64,000 bases of DNA, taken from contig NZ_CP026100.1 in assembly GCF_003722335.1 (NCBI RefSeq), positions 2,826,001-2,890,000 on the forward strand. The letters are read 5' to 3'. Positions 48,114 through 56,541 of the stretch are shown piece by piece. Source of the stretch: Caulobacter flavus. Lineage in GTDB: Bacteria > Pseudomonadota > Alphaproteobacteria > Caulobacterales > Caulobacteraceae. The first letter of the stretch is position 1; every line of letters starts with the position of its first letter. The position numbers and the translations under genes are program-made. A model generated the notes under the pieces. The model saw nothing but the letters and a program-made list of their open reading frames with translations. It did no database searches and was not told the origin of the DNA.

Positions 48114-48913
48114 CCGCCCCAAAGACCACGTCGGCGTTTCCGCCGTTCACGGTGGGCATCGTGCTCTATCCGGGCGTCGACATCCTGGACGTGGCGGGCC
48201 CGCACGAGGTGTTCGCCTTCTTCAACGGCGACGTCATCGGCCGGACCATCCAGGTGGCGACGGTGGCGGCCACCACCGACCCGATCCAGACCTCGGGCGT
48301 GCTGAAGGTGGTGGCGCAGTACGACTATTGCGCCGCCCCGCACATCGACATGCTGTTCGTGCCCGGAAGCGGCGACGGCCTGCAGGACGCGATCGGCGAC
48401 AAGGCGCTGCTCGACTTCCTGACCGACCGAGCGGGCAAGGCGACCTATGTGGTCTCGGTCTGCACGGGCGGCCTGCTGCTGGCCTCGGCCGGCCTGCTGG
48501 ACGGCTACCGCGCCACCACCCACTGGGCCTTCGTCGAGTGCCTGAAGCTGTTTCCCAAGGTCACAGTGGTCAACGGCTGCCCGCGCTGGATCAGGGACGG
48601 CAACCGCATCACCGGGGCGGGCATCTCGTCGTCGATCGACGAGTCGCTGTTCATGGTTCAGACGATCGTCGCCGACATGGCCGGCGGCCCCGACGCGGCG
48701 GCCAAGGCCCAATTGGCCGCGCAGCAGGCCCAGCTGTCGATCCAGTACAATCCCGATCCGCCGTTTCCGGGCGGCGATCCGTGCTCGGTCGACTACGACG
48801 TCTTCGAACCGGTCAACGCCGGGATGGTCGAGTTCCGCGCCGCCGTCGACAAGGCGATCGAGGCGAGGCTGCACCCGGCGGCGAGCCCCTACAGGGCGAC
48901 CGTCGAGGCCTGA
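48110..48913 (+). CDS. DJ-1/PfpI family protein (isonitrile-hydratase-like)
   Basis: 267-aa class-I glutamine-amidotransferase-like protein. It opens with FTVGIVLYPGVDILDVAGPHEVF, typical of isonitrile hydratase and AraC-type sensors without the DNA-binding domain. The nucleophile elbow is VSVCTGG with Cys118, followed by TTHWAFVE. An acid (Asp24 or Glu33) is placed as usual. An extra 60-residue tail after residue 205 (SIQYNPDPPFPGGDPCSVDY) is common in this subgroup. Translation is coupled to the preceding gene. Confidence 0.85.
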   Translation: MTAPKTTSAFPPFTVGIVLYPGVDILDVAGPHEVFAFFNGDVIGRTIQVATVAATTDPIQTSGVLKVVAQYDYCAAPHIDMLFVPGSGDGLQDAIGDKALLDFLTDRAGKATYVVSVCTGGLLLASAGLLDGYRATTHWAFVECLKLFPKVTVVNGCPRWIRDGNRITGAGISSSIDESLFMVQTIVADMAGGPDAAAKAQLAAQQAQLSIQYNPDPPFPGGDPCSVDYDVFEPVNAGMVEFRAAVDKAIEARLHPAASPYRATVEA

Positions 48914-49102
48914 GCACGGCGGCGGGGAGGGCGGTCCTTCGGGGCGCGCACATTGTCGCAAGCGGCGTTTTGCGGGAGTCCGGGCCTTGCCACGGCTATG
49001 GTCGCGCACGATCTGCGCTGATATGGCTCGTTTCGAGTCGTGCTCTCGCCCTTTTCACCTCCGTCTTCGCCGTCGCTTTCGCGGCGCGCCCGAGTTTTTG
49101 CC

Positions 49103-49861
49103 ATGCAGTCGCCGGTCAAAGCCATCATCCTCAGCGCCGGACAGGGCAAGCGCCTGTCGCCGCTGACCGACACCCGTCCCAAGTGCCTGGTGGACCTGTC
49201 GGGCCGCTCGGTCCTGGAATGGCAGATCCGTCACCTGCACGCCGCCGGGGTTACCGAGGTGGTGGTCGTCACCGGCTTCGCCGCCGACCTAGTCGAGGCC
49301 GAGCTGGCCCGGCTGCGCCTGCCGGGCCTGACCCTGCGCACCATCTTCAACCCGTTCTACAGCGTCAGCGACAACCTGGCCTCGGTGTGGATGGCGCGTG
49401 GCGAGATGCAGGGATCGTTCCTGCTGCTCAACGGCGACACCCTGTTCGAGCCGGCCATCGCCGAGCGCCTGCTGTCGGCCCCGTCGGCTCCGATCACGGT
49501 GACCATCGACCGCAAGGACGGCTACGACTCCGACGACATGAAGGTGCGCACCGACGGCGACGCCCTGCGCGAGATCGGCAAGACCATCACCGAATACGAC
49601 GCCGAGTCGATCGGCTTCCTGCGCTTCGAGCCGGAAGGCGCGGCGCTGTTCACCGACATCGTCGAGCGCTCGCTGCGCACGCCCGAGGGCCTGCGCCGTT
49701 GGTACCTGTCGGCCATCGACCAGATCGCCCGCGCCCACGACGCCGTGGCCGTGCGCTCGATCCAGGGTCTGGACTGGGCCGAGATGGACTTCCCCGAGGA
49801 CCTGCCGAAGAACCGCGAGCTGGCCGCCCGCTGGGCCATGGCCGAAGCTGCCCCGGCCTGA
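49103..49861 (+). CDS. Sugar/choline-phosphate nucleotidyltransferase family protein
   Basis: 252-aa NTP transferase activating a phosphorylated sugar or alcohol. It starts MQSPVKAIILSAGQGKRL, with the signature GxGxRL...TRPKCLV. Further marks are VLEWQIRHLHAAG, VVVTGFAADLVE and LLLNGDTLF (metal-binding Asp). LicC-type CTP:phosphocholine cytidylyltransferases and hexose-1-phosphate transferases both fit. The ATG at 49103 is picked by motif position; the ribosome-binding site is weak. No capsule or LPS genes are adjacent. Confidence 0.85.
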   Translation: MQSPVKAIILSAGQGKRLSPLTDTRPKCLVDLSGRSVLEWQIRHLHAAGVTEVVVVTGFAADLVEAELARLRLPGLTLRTIFNPFYSVSDNLASVWMARGEMQGSFLLLNGDTLFEPAIAERLLSAPSAPITVTIDRKDGYDSDDMKVRTDGDALREIGKTITEYDAESIGFLRFEPEGAALFTDIVERSLRTPEGLRRWYLSAIDQIARAHDAVAVRSIQGLDWAEMDFPEDLPKNRELAARWAMAEAAPA

Positions 49862-49938
49862 GGACGCGCCGTCCAAGCGAGACGCTAGGAACGCCTGCGC
49901 ACCGGGTCGGGTTTGACTCCGCATCGACGGAGGAAACC

Positions 49939-50169
49939 ATGCCCGAGCAGCATCCGAACACCGATCGCTACGGCGGTCCCGGCGCCAGCCACGAGGATCG
50001 CGACAAGCCGCGTCCCGACCCGACGGTGAAGGATCGCGACGATCCCGATCGCTACAGCCGCCACAGCAAGGTGTCGGGCGGGGGCGGCGAAGGCGACATC
50101 CATCACACGCACGAGGATCGCCTGAAAGGCGGCCCTCAGGCCAGCGACGCCGAAAGCTCGAAGGACTAG
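49939..50169 (+). CDS. Small hydrophilic protein, probably disordered
   Basis: 76-aa protein behind GGAGG with its ATG at 49939; it is buried in a longer spurious frame. It is rich in Asp, Arg, His, Pro and Gly (HEDRDKPRPDPTVKDRDDPD, then GGGGEGDIHHTHEDR), with no hydrophobic core. Such proteins are often stress-induced. No family assigned. Confidence 0.6.
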   Translation: MPEQHPNTDRYGGPGASHEDRDKPRPDPTVKDRDDPDRYSRHSKVSGGGGEGDIHHTHEDRLKGGPQASDAESSKD

Positions 50170-50250
50170 CTAAGGCCGGGGCGGCTAGGTCCTGCAGGAC
50201 GCCATCACGCGCGGTAGGGCGTCGTGCGGCGCGGCGACCGCGGTCTGCGA

Positions 50251-51216
50251 TCAGGGCCGTGTCGGGGCGACCCGCACGCCGATCTGGTTGGCCACCGGCC
50301 GCTCGCGACCGGGCACGCCGGTGTGGATCGGCGAGTTCAGCACGCGCGGGCGGCCAAAGCCGTCGTCCACGGCCAGGGTCGTCGAGCCGCCGCCGTCGAG
50401 ATTGATGGCGTCGGCCGCGCCCAGGTCGCGGAAGAAGGCGGTCAGCTCGGCCAGGGTCGCGCCTTCGCTGATCACGGATTGGCGGCCGTCGACCACCACC
50501 AGCCAGCCGGTGCGGCCGTCGGCCGAGACGCCGAAGGCGGTGCGCGGATGGCGGTCGCGGGCGTATTTCGGGCCGGCGTGCTGGAACGACTGCTCGGCGC
50601 CGTCGACCAGCAGCACGGGACCGGCGGCCACGGCGTCGACCACGTCCCAGCGGCAGGCGGCGCCCGAGCGGATCTCGACGAAAGACGGGTGAATGCAGAG
50701 GATGGCGTTGACGCGCGGATCGACCTCGGGGTCGTCCGGCGGGGCCACCTCGCGGCCGCCGACGATGACCTTGCCCACCGGATCGACGTGCTGGCCGGCA
50801 TGGGGAACGAAGTCGTCGCCGCCGGGCGAGCCCGCCTTGAACGGCACGAAGTAGCTGGCGTTGACGGCCAGAAGGGCGCCGGAAGCCGTCACGAAGTCGG
50901 AGGTGGTGCGGGCGTGATACTGGCCCGCCCCGTCGTTGGGCGGCGAGACGAAGAGTTCGACCTTGGGATCGGCCAGGTCCAGCTGCACGACGTGGAACAC
51001 CTGCCGCAGCGGGTTCTCGCGGGTCTCGCTCCAGTAGCTCACGCCGTCGGACAGGGCGCTGGAGGCGCTGCGGCTGAACGCGGCCCGAGGCGACGCGGGG
51101 ATGTCGACGCTGGCGCAGGCCGACAGCAGGAGCAGGGCGCCCAGGACGGCGGCGCGACGAAGGAAAGGCGGCAAGGGACGAAACTTCGAACAGGCGAGGA
51201 CAAGGGCCGTCCCCAT
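50251..51216 (-). CDS. Phosphodiester glycosidase (NAGPA/DUF2233-type) family lipoprotein
   Basis: 321-aa envelope protein. The ATG at 51216 gives a lipoprotein signal with LLSAC as lipobox; longer starts spoil it. The phosphodiester glycosidase domain shows HVVQLDLADPKVELFVSPP, LLAVNASYF, RTAFGVSADGRTGWLVVVDG and the diagnostic AINLDGGGSTTL near 275-285. Family members cleave GlcNAc-1-phosphodiester linkages in mammals and act on cell-wall polymers in bacteria. The substrate here is not indicated. Two Cys residues in the middle may form a disulfide. Confidence 0.85.
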   Translation of the reverse strand: MGTALVLACSKFRPLPPFLRRAAVLGALLLLSACASVDIPASPRAAFSRSASSALSDGVSYWSETRENPLRQVFHVVQLDLADPKVELFVSPPNDGAGQYHARTTSDFVTASGALLAVNASYFVPFKAGSPGGDDFVPHAGQHVDPVGKVIVGGREVAPPDDPEVDPRVNAILCIHPSFVEIRSGAACRWDVVDAVAAGPVLLVDGAEQSFQHAGPKYARDRHPRTAFGVSADGRTGWLVVVDGRQSVISEGATLAELTAFFRDLGAADAINLDGGGSTTLAVDDGFGRPRVLNSPIHTGVPGRERPVANQIGVRVAPTRP

Positions 51217-51311
51217 CGGTCGGGACGGCGGCGCTGGCCGGCACATAGGTCCGCCGCAGCCGGCATGCAAAAGCCGAACGCCGTGTTTTATCGGGGTGTG
51301 GCCGGGGAGCC

Positions 51312-51734
51312 TCAGGCCCGCTGGGCGAAGAGTTGGCGCATCACCTCGGGCTGACGCGAAATGTCGGCGACGCTGTAGCCGTCGAGCACGGCCAGGAAGG
51401 CGCGGGTCGCCTCGGCCAGCATCCTGGGCAGGCCGCAGCCCGGCGCGGCCACGCAAGCCGAGCAGTCGACGAGGTCGAAGCCGCCCTCGGTCTCGCGCAC
51501 CAGCGCGCCGACATTGAGCTGGTCGGCGGGCCGGGCCAGCCGCAGGCCGCCGCCGCGCCCGCGCGCCGTCTCGACGAAGCCGGCGGACGCCAGCTGCTGC
51601 ACCACCTTCATCAGGTGGTTCTGCGAGATGTCGTAGGCGCGGGCGATCTCGGCGATCGAGACCAGGCGGCCCTCGTTGTTGGCCAGATAGACGACCGTTC
51701 GCACCGCGTAGTCGGTGTAGCGGGTGAGCTTCAT
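51312..51734 (-). CDS. nsrR: Rrf2 family repressor, NsrR-type nitric oxide sensor
   Basis: 140-aa Fe-S transcriptional regulator. The winged helix-turn-helix begins MKLTRYTDYAVRTVVYLA, with the recognition helix around ISQNHLMKVVQQLASAGFVE. The three cluster cysteines lie in CSACVAAPGC, the NsrR spacing. NO destroys the cluster and releases the repressor. It is divergent from the truncated globin fusion and hmp, the classical NsrR targets. The ATG at 51734 has AGGGGAG upstream. IscR is excluded by Cys spacing and context. Confidence 0.9.
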   Translation of the reverse strand: MKLTRYTDYAVRTVVYLANNEGRLVSIAEIARAYDISQNHLMKVVQQLASAGFVETARGRGGGLRLARPADQLNVGALVRETEGGFDLVDCSACVAAPGCGLPRMLAEATRAFLAVLDGYSVADISRQPEVMRQLFAQRA

Positions 51735-51767
51735 GGGCTCCCCTTAAGGGTTCGGCGCAGCAGATAA

Positions 51768-51790
51768 ATCATGCATTCAGATTGCATGTT
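51768..51790. promoter_or_regulatory. Candidate NsrR operator 1
   Basis: ATCATGCATTCAGATTGCATGTT is an imperfect dyad (ATGCAT and its near complement TGCAT) in the nsrR/globin divergent region. It resembles the alphaproteobacterial NsrR half-site ATGCAT. Confidence 0.5.
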
Positions 51791-51805
51791 TTTGGTCGCG
51801 GGAAT

Positions 51806-51828
51806 AGATGCATTCCAGATGAATGATT
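51806..51828. promoter_or_regulatory. Candidate NsrR operator 2
   Basis: AGATGCATTCCAGATGAATG plus ATT is a dyad (GATGCATT / AATGAT-type half). It ends about 10 bases before the globin start codon and would block its transcription directly. Confidence 0.5.
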
Positions 51829-51837
51829 GAGGGCGAC

Positions 51838-52497
51838 ATGTCCGCCAACCCCGTCTTCGACTTCGACGACACCGTCTTGCCGGCCCTGCTGACCAGCTTC
51901 TACGCCGCCGTGCGGGCAGATCCGCGGCTGGGTCCCGTCTTCGCCGACGCGGTGGAGGACTGGGACGAGCACCTCGACCGCCTGGCCGACTTCTGGTCGT
52001 CGGTGATGCGCGCCTCGGCCCGCTACAAGGGCAATCCGCTGGCGGCGCACATGAAGCATGTCGAACGCATCGAGCCGGAGATGTTCGACCGCTGGCTGGC
52101 GCTGTGGCGCGAGGCGACCGATGCGTTCGTTCCGCCCCGCCACGCGGCCGAGCTACAGGAGAAGGCCGAGCGCATGGCCAGGAACCTGAACGGCGCTCTG
52201 GAAAGCCGCCGGCCGGCGCCCGACGCACCCTACCGCTCGACCCCGGTGTTCGACGAGACGACCCTGCCCGAAGGCCTGCGTCGTGACCACAGCACCCGGG
52301 CCGGCGTCTGGGGCGTGATCCGGCTGATCGAGGGGCGGCTCGTCCTGCACTACGACGACGCCGACACCCCTTCGCTCGAGTTGAGCCCCGGCGTCACCGG
52401 CCTCGTCCGGCCGCAACAGATCCATCGGGTCGAGCCGCTGGGGCCGATCCGCATGCAGGTGGACTTCTACGACCGCGAGCCGGCGCTGGCCGCCTGA
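51838..52497 (+). CDS. Group III truncated haemoglobin fused to a DUF1971 (TehB-like) domain
   Basis: 219-aa two-domain protein. Residues 5-125 fit a group III truncated globin: YAAVRADPRLGPVFAD, then HLDRLADFWSSVMRASARYKGNP, and AAHMKHVERI with His71 as probable proximal ligand. Residues 134-212 match DUF1971, a small double-stranded beta-helix fold (STPVFDETTLPEGLRRDHST, GVWGVIRLIEGRL, RPQQIHRVEP). The ATG at 51838 has GAGGG six bases upstream and is better than the ATG at 51823. It is placed between the NsrR operators and hmp, indicating NO or nitrite stress. How the second domain contributes is unknown. Confidence 0.88.
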   Translation: MSANPVFDFDDTVLPALLTSFYAAVRADPRLGPVFADAVEDWDEHLDRLADFWSSVMRASARYKGNPLAAHMKHVERIEPEMFDRWLALWREATDAFVPPRHAAELQEKAERMARNLNGALESRRPAPDAPYRSTPVFDETTLPEGLRRDHSTRAGVWGVIRLIEGRLVLHYDDADTPSLELSPGVTGLVRPQQIHRVEPLGPIRMQVDFYDREPALAA

Positions 52498-52532
52498 CGC
52501 CCCGAGCACCCGTTTTTCCAAGGAGTACGACC

Positions 52533-53747
52533 ATGCCCAAGCCGCTGAGCGCGGAGACGATCGCGTGCGTCAAGGCCACCGCCCCGGTGGTCGCCGCGCG
52601 CGCCACGGAAGTGACCAAGGCCATGTACGCCCGGCTGTTCCAGGACGCCCACATCAAGGCCCTGTTCAACCATGCCAACCAGGCCACCGGTAAGCAGCAC
52701 CACGCCCTGGCCGGGGCGATCGTCGGCTACGCGCTGAACATCGAGAACCTCGAGGTGCTGGGCCCGGCGGTCGAGCGCATGGCCCAGAAGCACGTCGGCT
52801 ATCACGTGCTGCCCGAGCACTATCCGTATGTCGCCAAGGCCCTGCTGGGCGCGATCGTCGAGGTGCTGGGCGAGGAGACGGCCAACGAGGCGGTGCTGGC
52901 CGCCTGGGGCGAGGCCTACTGGTTCCTGGCCGACCTGCTGAAGGAGCGCGAGCACGCCATCCGCGACGCCATCGAGGCGACCGACGGCGGCTGGAACGGC
53001 TGGCGCGCCTTCGAGATCGCCGAGCGCACGGTCGAGAGCGCGGTGATCACCTCGTTCGTGCTGCGGCCCAAGGACGGCGGCAAGGTGCTGGCCCACAAGC
53101 CTGGCCAATACCTGACCCTGCGCCTGACCACGCCCGACCAGGGCGAGATCCGCCGCAACTACACGATCTCCAACGCGCCGAACGAGGCGGCCTACCGCAT
53201 CTCGGTCAAGCGCGAGGAAAGCGGGCAGGGCGGTTCGCGCTTCCTGCACGACCTGGCCGCGATCGGCACGACGGTCGAGCTGACCCCGCCGGCCGGCGAC
53301 TTCTTCCTGCCCGACACCCCGGAGCGGCCGGTGGTGCTGCTGTCGGGCGGGGTGGGGCTGACGCCGATGGTCAGCATGCTGGAGACGATCGCCCAGAAGC
53401 ATCCGGACCTGCAGACCGCCTTCGTGCACGGGGCGCTGGACGGCGCGACCCACGCCATGGACGACCACGTTCGTGCCCTGGCCAAGGCGCACGGCAAGAC
53501 CTCGGTGGCGACCTTCTACGCCCGGCCGGCGGCCAATGACGAAGCCGGCCGCACCCACGACCACGACGGCCTGATCACCGTCGACTGGCTGCAGGCCAAC
53601 ACCCCGTTCGAGGCCGCCGACTTCTTCCTGTGCGGCCCGCGCCCGTTCCTGAAGGCCTTCGTCGGCGGGCTGTCGCGGGCCGGCGTGGCGTCCGACCGGA
53701 TCCACTTCGAGTTCTTCGGCCCGTCCGACGAGGCGCTGGCCGTCTGA
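52533..53747 (+). CDS. hmp: Nitric oxide dioxygenase, flavohaemoglobin Hmp
   Basis: 404-aa cytoplasmic enzyme that converts NO and O2 to nitrate using NAD(P)H, FAD and haem. Globin domain 1-140: B10 Tyr32 (AMYARLF) and proximal His87 (AQKHVGYHV). FAD domain: RNYTISNAP. NAD domain: LLSGGVGLTPMVSML and DFFLCGPRPF. The protein ends FEFFGP as in other Hmp proteins. The ATG has AAGGAG seven bases upstream and lies 35 bases after the globin-fusion gene. NsrR control is expected from the divergent repressor and operators. Confidence 0.96.
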   Translation: MPKPLSAETIACVKATAPVVAARATEVTKAMYARLFQDAHIKALFNHANQATGKQHHALAGAIVGYALNIENLEVLGPAVERMAQKHVGYHVLPEHYPYVAKALLGAIVEVLGEETANEAVLAAWGEAYWFLADLLKEREHAIRDAIEATDGGWNGWRAFEIAERTVESAVITSFVLRPKDGGKVLAHKPGQYLTLRLTTPDQGEIRRNYTISNAPNEAAYRISVKREESGQGGSRFLHDLAAIGTTVELTPPAGDFFLPDTPERPVVLLSGGVGLTPMVSMLETIAQKHPDLQTAFVHGALDGATHAMDDHVRALAKAHGKTSVATFYARPAANDEAGRTHDHDGLITVDWLQANTPFEAADFFLCGPRPFLKAFVGGLSRAGVASDRIHFEFFGPSDEALAV

Positions 53748-53807
53748 GCGCGCGTGTTCTTCCTCCCCTGAACCCGGCCGCCGGACGGCGGCCGAAAGGA
53801 GCCTGTC

Positions 53808-54302
53808 ATGGACTATGTCCCCACTACGACGCCGCTGAGCTACGCCTTCTACGAAGGCCCGTCCTGGGAGCCGCCGGCGCCGCGCGCGCGGACGACCCCG
53901 GCGGTCGAACCCGTGGAGGTCGAACCCGTCGTTCGGGCGCCCCAGGCGCCGGAGCCCTCGACGCCGGACCTGCCCAAGGCGGTGGGCTGGATGATCGTCG
54001 GCGCCTATGCGGCCATCCTCGGGGCGTTCGGCCTGGCCTTCTTCGGCGACGCCGATGTCGGGTTGGTGCTGGGGGTCTGCGCGGTCTACCTGGCCGTCTA
54101 TCTGGGCGTGCCGGCGGTGATCCTGCGGATGGAGCCGAAGGCCGAGACCCGTCCGGACCTGGCCGACTTCCTGCGCGACGGGCTTTCCACCTGGACGGGC
54201 CGGGTCAGCGCCGGCTCGGCCCTGGCCCAGATCCTGACCGTTCCCGTCGCCCTGGCCGTCGCGGCGGCGGGCCTCGGGATCATCGTCAGGCTCAGCGCCT
54301 GA
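53808..54302 (+). CDS. Small membrane protein, unknown function
   Basis: 164-aa protein. A Pro/Glu-rich cytoplasmic N-terminus of 58 residues is followed by three helices: VGWMIVGAYAAILGAFGLAF, VGLVLGVCAVYLAVYLGVPA and QILTVPVALAVAAAGLGII. AAAGGA-type site before the ATG. It lies 60 bases after hmp on the same strand and may be part of the NO-response transcript. No family recognised. Confidence 0.7.
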   Translation: MDYVPTTTPLSYAFYEGPSWEPPAPRARTTPAVEPVEVEPVVRAPQAPEPSTPDLPKAVGWMIVGAYAAILGAFGLAFFGDADVGLVLGVCAVYLAVYLGVPAVILRMEPKAETRPDLADFLRDGLSTWTGRVSAGSALAQILTVPVALAVAAAGLGIIVRLSA

Positions 54303-54407
54303 CGCCTGTGGGCCGCGATTGGACGGAACGGCGGAGCCTTTCGTCCAATCGTCGCGCCCGCCCGCCGGTCTAGCTTTCCGCGACCAGCAACACGAGGGGC
54401 CGTTCCG

Positions 54408-54632
54408 ATGTCCGCCTGGCTGCCCAGTCTGATCACCGCCACGCCCGAGGAGGGCTACGACCTGGCCATCAAGCTCTCGCGGATGGCGGTCAAGAAGACT
54501 CAAGGCTCCGACGAGGTGCGCGCCCGGCTGCGGGCGATCTACGAGAACGACGCCCAGGCCCTGGTGGCCGTGTCGCACGTCGTCGCGGTGAACTTCGCCA
54601 CCGTGGCGGCGGCCAACGGATACTGGCGCTAG
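54408..54632 (+). CDS. 74-aa protein, unknown function
   Basis: Small helical protein (MSAWLPSLITATPEEGYDLA, then RARLRAIYENDAQALVAVSHV). GAGGGG lies eight bases before the ATG. It ends NGYWR and its stop overlaps that of the convergent nucleotidyltransferase gene. No motif identified. The preceding 105 bases contain a palindrome (TTGGACGGAACGGCGGAGCC...CGTCCAA) near 54318-54350. Confidence 0.6.
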   Translation: MSAWLPSLITATPEEGYDLAIKLSRMAVKKTQGSDEVRARLRAIYENDAQALVAVSHVVAVNFATVAAANGYWR

Positions 54633-55390
54633 AGCGTTTCGCCGACGATCCGGCGCACCAGGTCCAGGTCGGCGGGCTTGTCGACGTCGATGGCGGCCAG
54701 GCCGTCCTGGGCGCGCACGGCGGCGGCCTTCACCCTGGCCAGGGCGCCCAGGCGGGCGATGGCCTCGTCCAGCGTCAGCAGGCCCAGCAGGTAGCGGACC
54801 AGCAGGCCCGGCCCGAGCATGGCGGCGATCTTCCACGGCTGCTTGCGGTTCTGCTCGACGCGGCGCCACAGGGCGATGGCGGGCAGGGCGGCCTCGCTGC
54901 GGAACAGGAAGAGGTTGCAGCCCGAAAAGCGGCCGTCGCGGAACTTCAGATAGGTGCGCTGGGTGTCCGGGGCTGCGGCGCGCACGCGATCCTCGGGGGC
55001 CAGCATCAGGGCCACGTCGGCGCTGGCGGGAGCATCGGCCAGGAACTGGGTGATCCACTCGGGCTTCAGCAGCGCGTGGTCGACCGTGGTGATCAGCAGC
55101 GGGAAGCCGAGCGTCTCGGCGCCTTCGCGCACGCTCTGGCTGGGGCCTTCGGTCGAGGCGGCGATGGCGCGCACGCTTTCTGGCAGGGCCTCGACGATGG
55201 TCGCGTCGGAGGTGGAGACGCCGATCGCGTCGGCGCCGGCGGCCTGGACCGCGCCCAGCACGCGGTCGAGCAGGGTGCGGCCCTCCAACGTGATCAGGCC
55301 CTTGTGCGAGACCCCGGCATAGGCCGCGGCGCTGTCGACCTCGCCCGGCCGCGAGCCGGCCAGGACGAGGGCCTTGAACGGGAGGGTCAC
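54629..55390 (-). CDS. NTP transferase (MobA-like) domain protein in the sphingolipid operon
   Basis: 253-aa GT-A-fold nucleotidyltransferase-like protein. It starts at a GTG at 55390 that overlaps the upstream stop in GTGA. KALVLAGSRPGE is the N-terminal loop, less canonical than LAGGxSxRxG; HKGLITLEGRTLLDRVL follows. LITTVDHALLKPEW has a putative metal Asp, and AAIDVDKPADLDLV closes the domain. It is the last gene of the five-gene unit with the ceramide-synthase-like gene. It could activate a head group for a sphingolipid; this is inference from position. Confidence 0.82.
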   Translation of the reverse strand: MTLPFKALVLAGSRPGEVDSAAAYAGVSHKGLITLEGRTLLDRVLGAVQAAGADAIGVSTSDATIVEALPESVRAIAASTEGPSQSVREGAETLGFPLLITTVDHALLKPEWITQFLADAPASADVALMLAPEDRVRAAAPDTQRTYLKFRDGRFSGCNLFLFRSEAALPAIALWRRVEQNRKQPWKIAAMLGPGLLVRYLLGLLTLDEAIARLGALARVKAAAVRAQDGLAAIDVDKPADLDLVRRIVGETL

Positions 55391-56541
55391 AGCGCCTTCT
55401 CGTAGACGCGATAGGTCTTGTAGATCTCTGAGCCGATCGCCTCGGCGATGCGGCGCATGGGCATGTTCTCTTCCAGCACCCACGAGATCTCGAAGCGTTC
55501 GTAGCCGAGCGCGATGGCCGAGGTGCGGCCGGCGTGCATCATCTGGAACGGCAGCATGCGGCCACGGATGCTGTCGGCGAACTTGCGCTTCACGCCCATC
55601 AGCGGGATGCGCGCCGACTTCACGCGCTTGACCTTCAGCCGCCACAGCAGCTTGGCCCAGCCGAACGGCAGCAGCTTGCCGCCCAGGTCGGCGATGGCCT
55701 CGTTGACGTTGGGCAGGAACACCAGGAAGCCGGCCGCCTCGCCGTCGATCTCGGCGAACCAGGTCAGGCGCTTGTCGATCACGGCCTTCAGGGCCTTGGC
55801 CAGCTGGGCGGTCTCGGCCTCGGTGGTGGGGGTGAAGCCCCAGTTGTCCTTCCAGGCGTCGTTGAGGATCTCGGTCAGGGTGACCACCTCCTCGTCGTAG
55901 CGGCTCATGTCCAGCTGGCGCAGCACCACGCCGTCGGCCGGCGGCCGCTCGGCGCGGCGGCGCACGGCCGGCGGCAGGTCGGCCTGCATCGGGGCGTAGT
56001 AGGCGTAGACGTCCTTGGCCTTGACGTAGCCCTGCTCCTCGACGCGTCCGCCGGCATAGGCCGGGTCGTGGCCCATCATCACCATCGGCGGGGTGTCGAA
56101 GCCGTCGACGAGCAGGCCGACCTCCTCGTTGATCGACAGGTTGAACGGACCCATCACGTGGGTGCGGCCACGCTCGCGCAGCCAGGCCTCGGCCGTGCGC
56201 AGCAGGGCGGCGAAGACCTCGGCGTCGTCCTCGGCGGCGATCAGGCCGAAGTGGCCGTCCAGGCGCCCGGGCGTGTTCTGCGGGGTGAGTTCGTCGATCT
56301 GGGCGCTGATCCGGCCGACGTCGCGGCCGCCGCGCACGGCCAGGAACAGCTGCACCTGCGCGTGCTGGAAGAACGGGTTGGTCTTGGGCGACAGGGCCTC
56401 GGTGCGCTCCAGGAACAGCGGCGTGATCCAGTTTCGATCCTTGCTGTTGAGGCGCGCGGGCAGGGCGATGAAGCGCTTCAGCTCTTCAGGCGTGCGGACG
56501 GGCAGGACCGAGATCGCCTCGGCCGCGGAATCGAAAGGCAT
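55387..56541 (-). CDS. bcerS: GNAT-type N-acyltransferase, probable bacterial ceramide synthase (bCerS)
   Basis: 384-aa cytoplasmic protein. It starts PFDSAAEAISVLPVRTPEEL and contains FIALPARLNSKDRNWITPLF, RISAQIDELTPQ and GPFNLSINEEVGLLVDGF. The C-terminal half has a GNAT-like acceptor pattern (TWFAEIDGEAAGFLVFLPNVN, IALGYERFEISWVLEENMPM). In C. crescentus a protein of this type, encoded near the sphingolipid cluster, acylates the sphingoid base to form (keto)ceramide; older annotation calls it dATP pyrophosphohydrolase. Identification is from memory of sequence style and gene order. The ATG at 56541 has GGAGG at best spacing; the overlapping ATG at 56544 is the alternative. Confidence 0.85.
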   Translation of the reverse strand: MPFDSAAEAISVLPVRTPEELKRFIALPARLNSKDRNWITPLFLERTEALSPKTNPFFQHAQVQLFLAVRGGRDVGRISAQIDELTPQNTPGRLDGHFGLIAAEDDAEVFAALLRTAEAWLRERGRTHVMGPFNLSINEEVGLLVDGFDTPPMVMMGHDPAYAGGRVEEQGYVKAKDVYAYYAPMQADLPPAVRRRAERPPADGVVLRQLDMSRYDEEVVTLTEILNDAWKDNWGFTPTTEAETAQLAKALKAVIDKRLTWFAEIDGEAAGFLVFLPNVNEAIADLGGKLLPFGWAKLLWRLKVKRVKSARIPLMGVKRKFADSIRGRMLPFQMMHAGRTSAIALGYERFEISWVLEENMPMRRIAEAIGSEIYKTYRVYEKAL

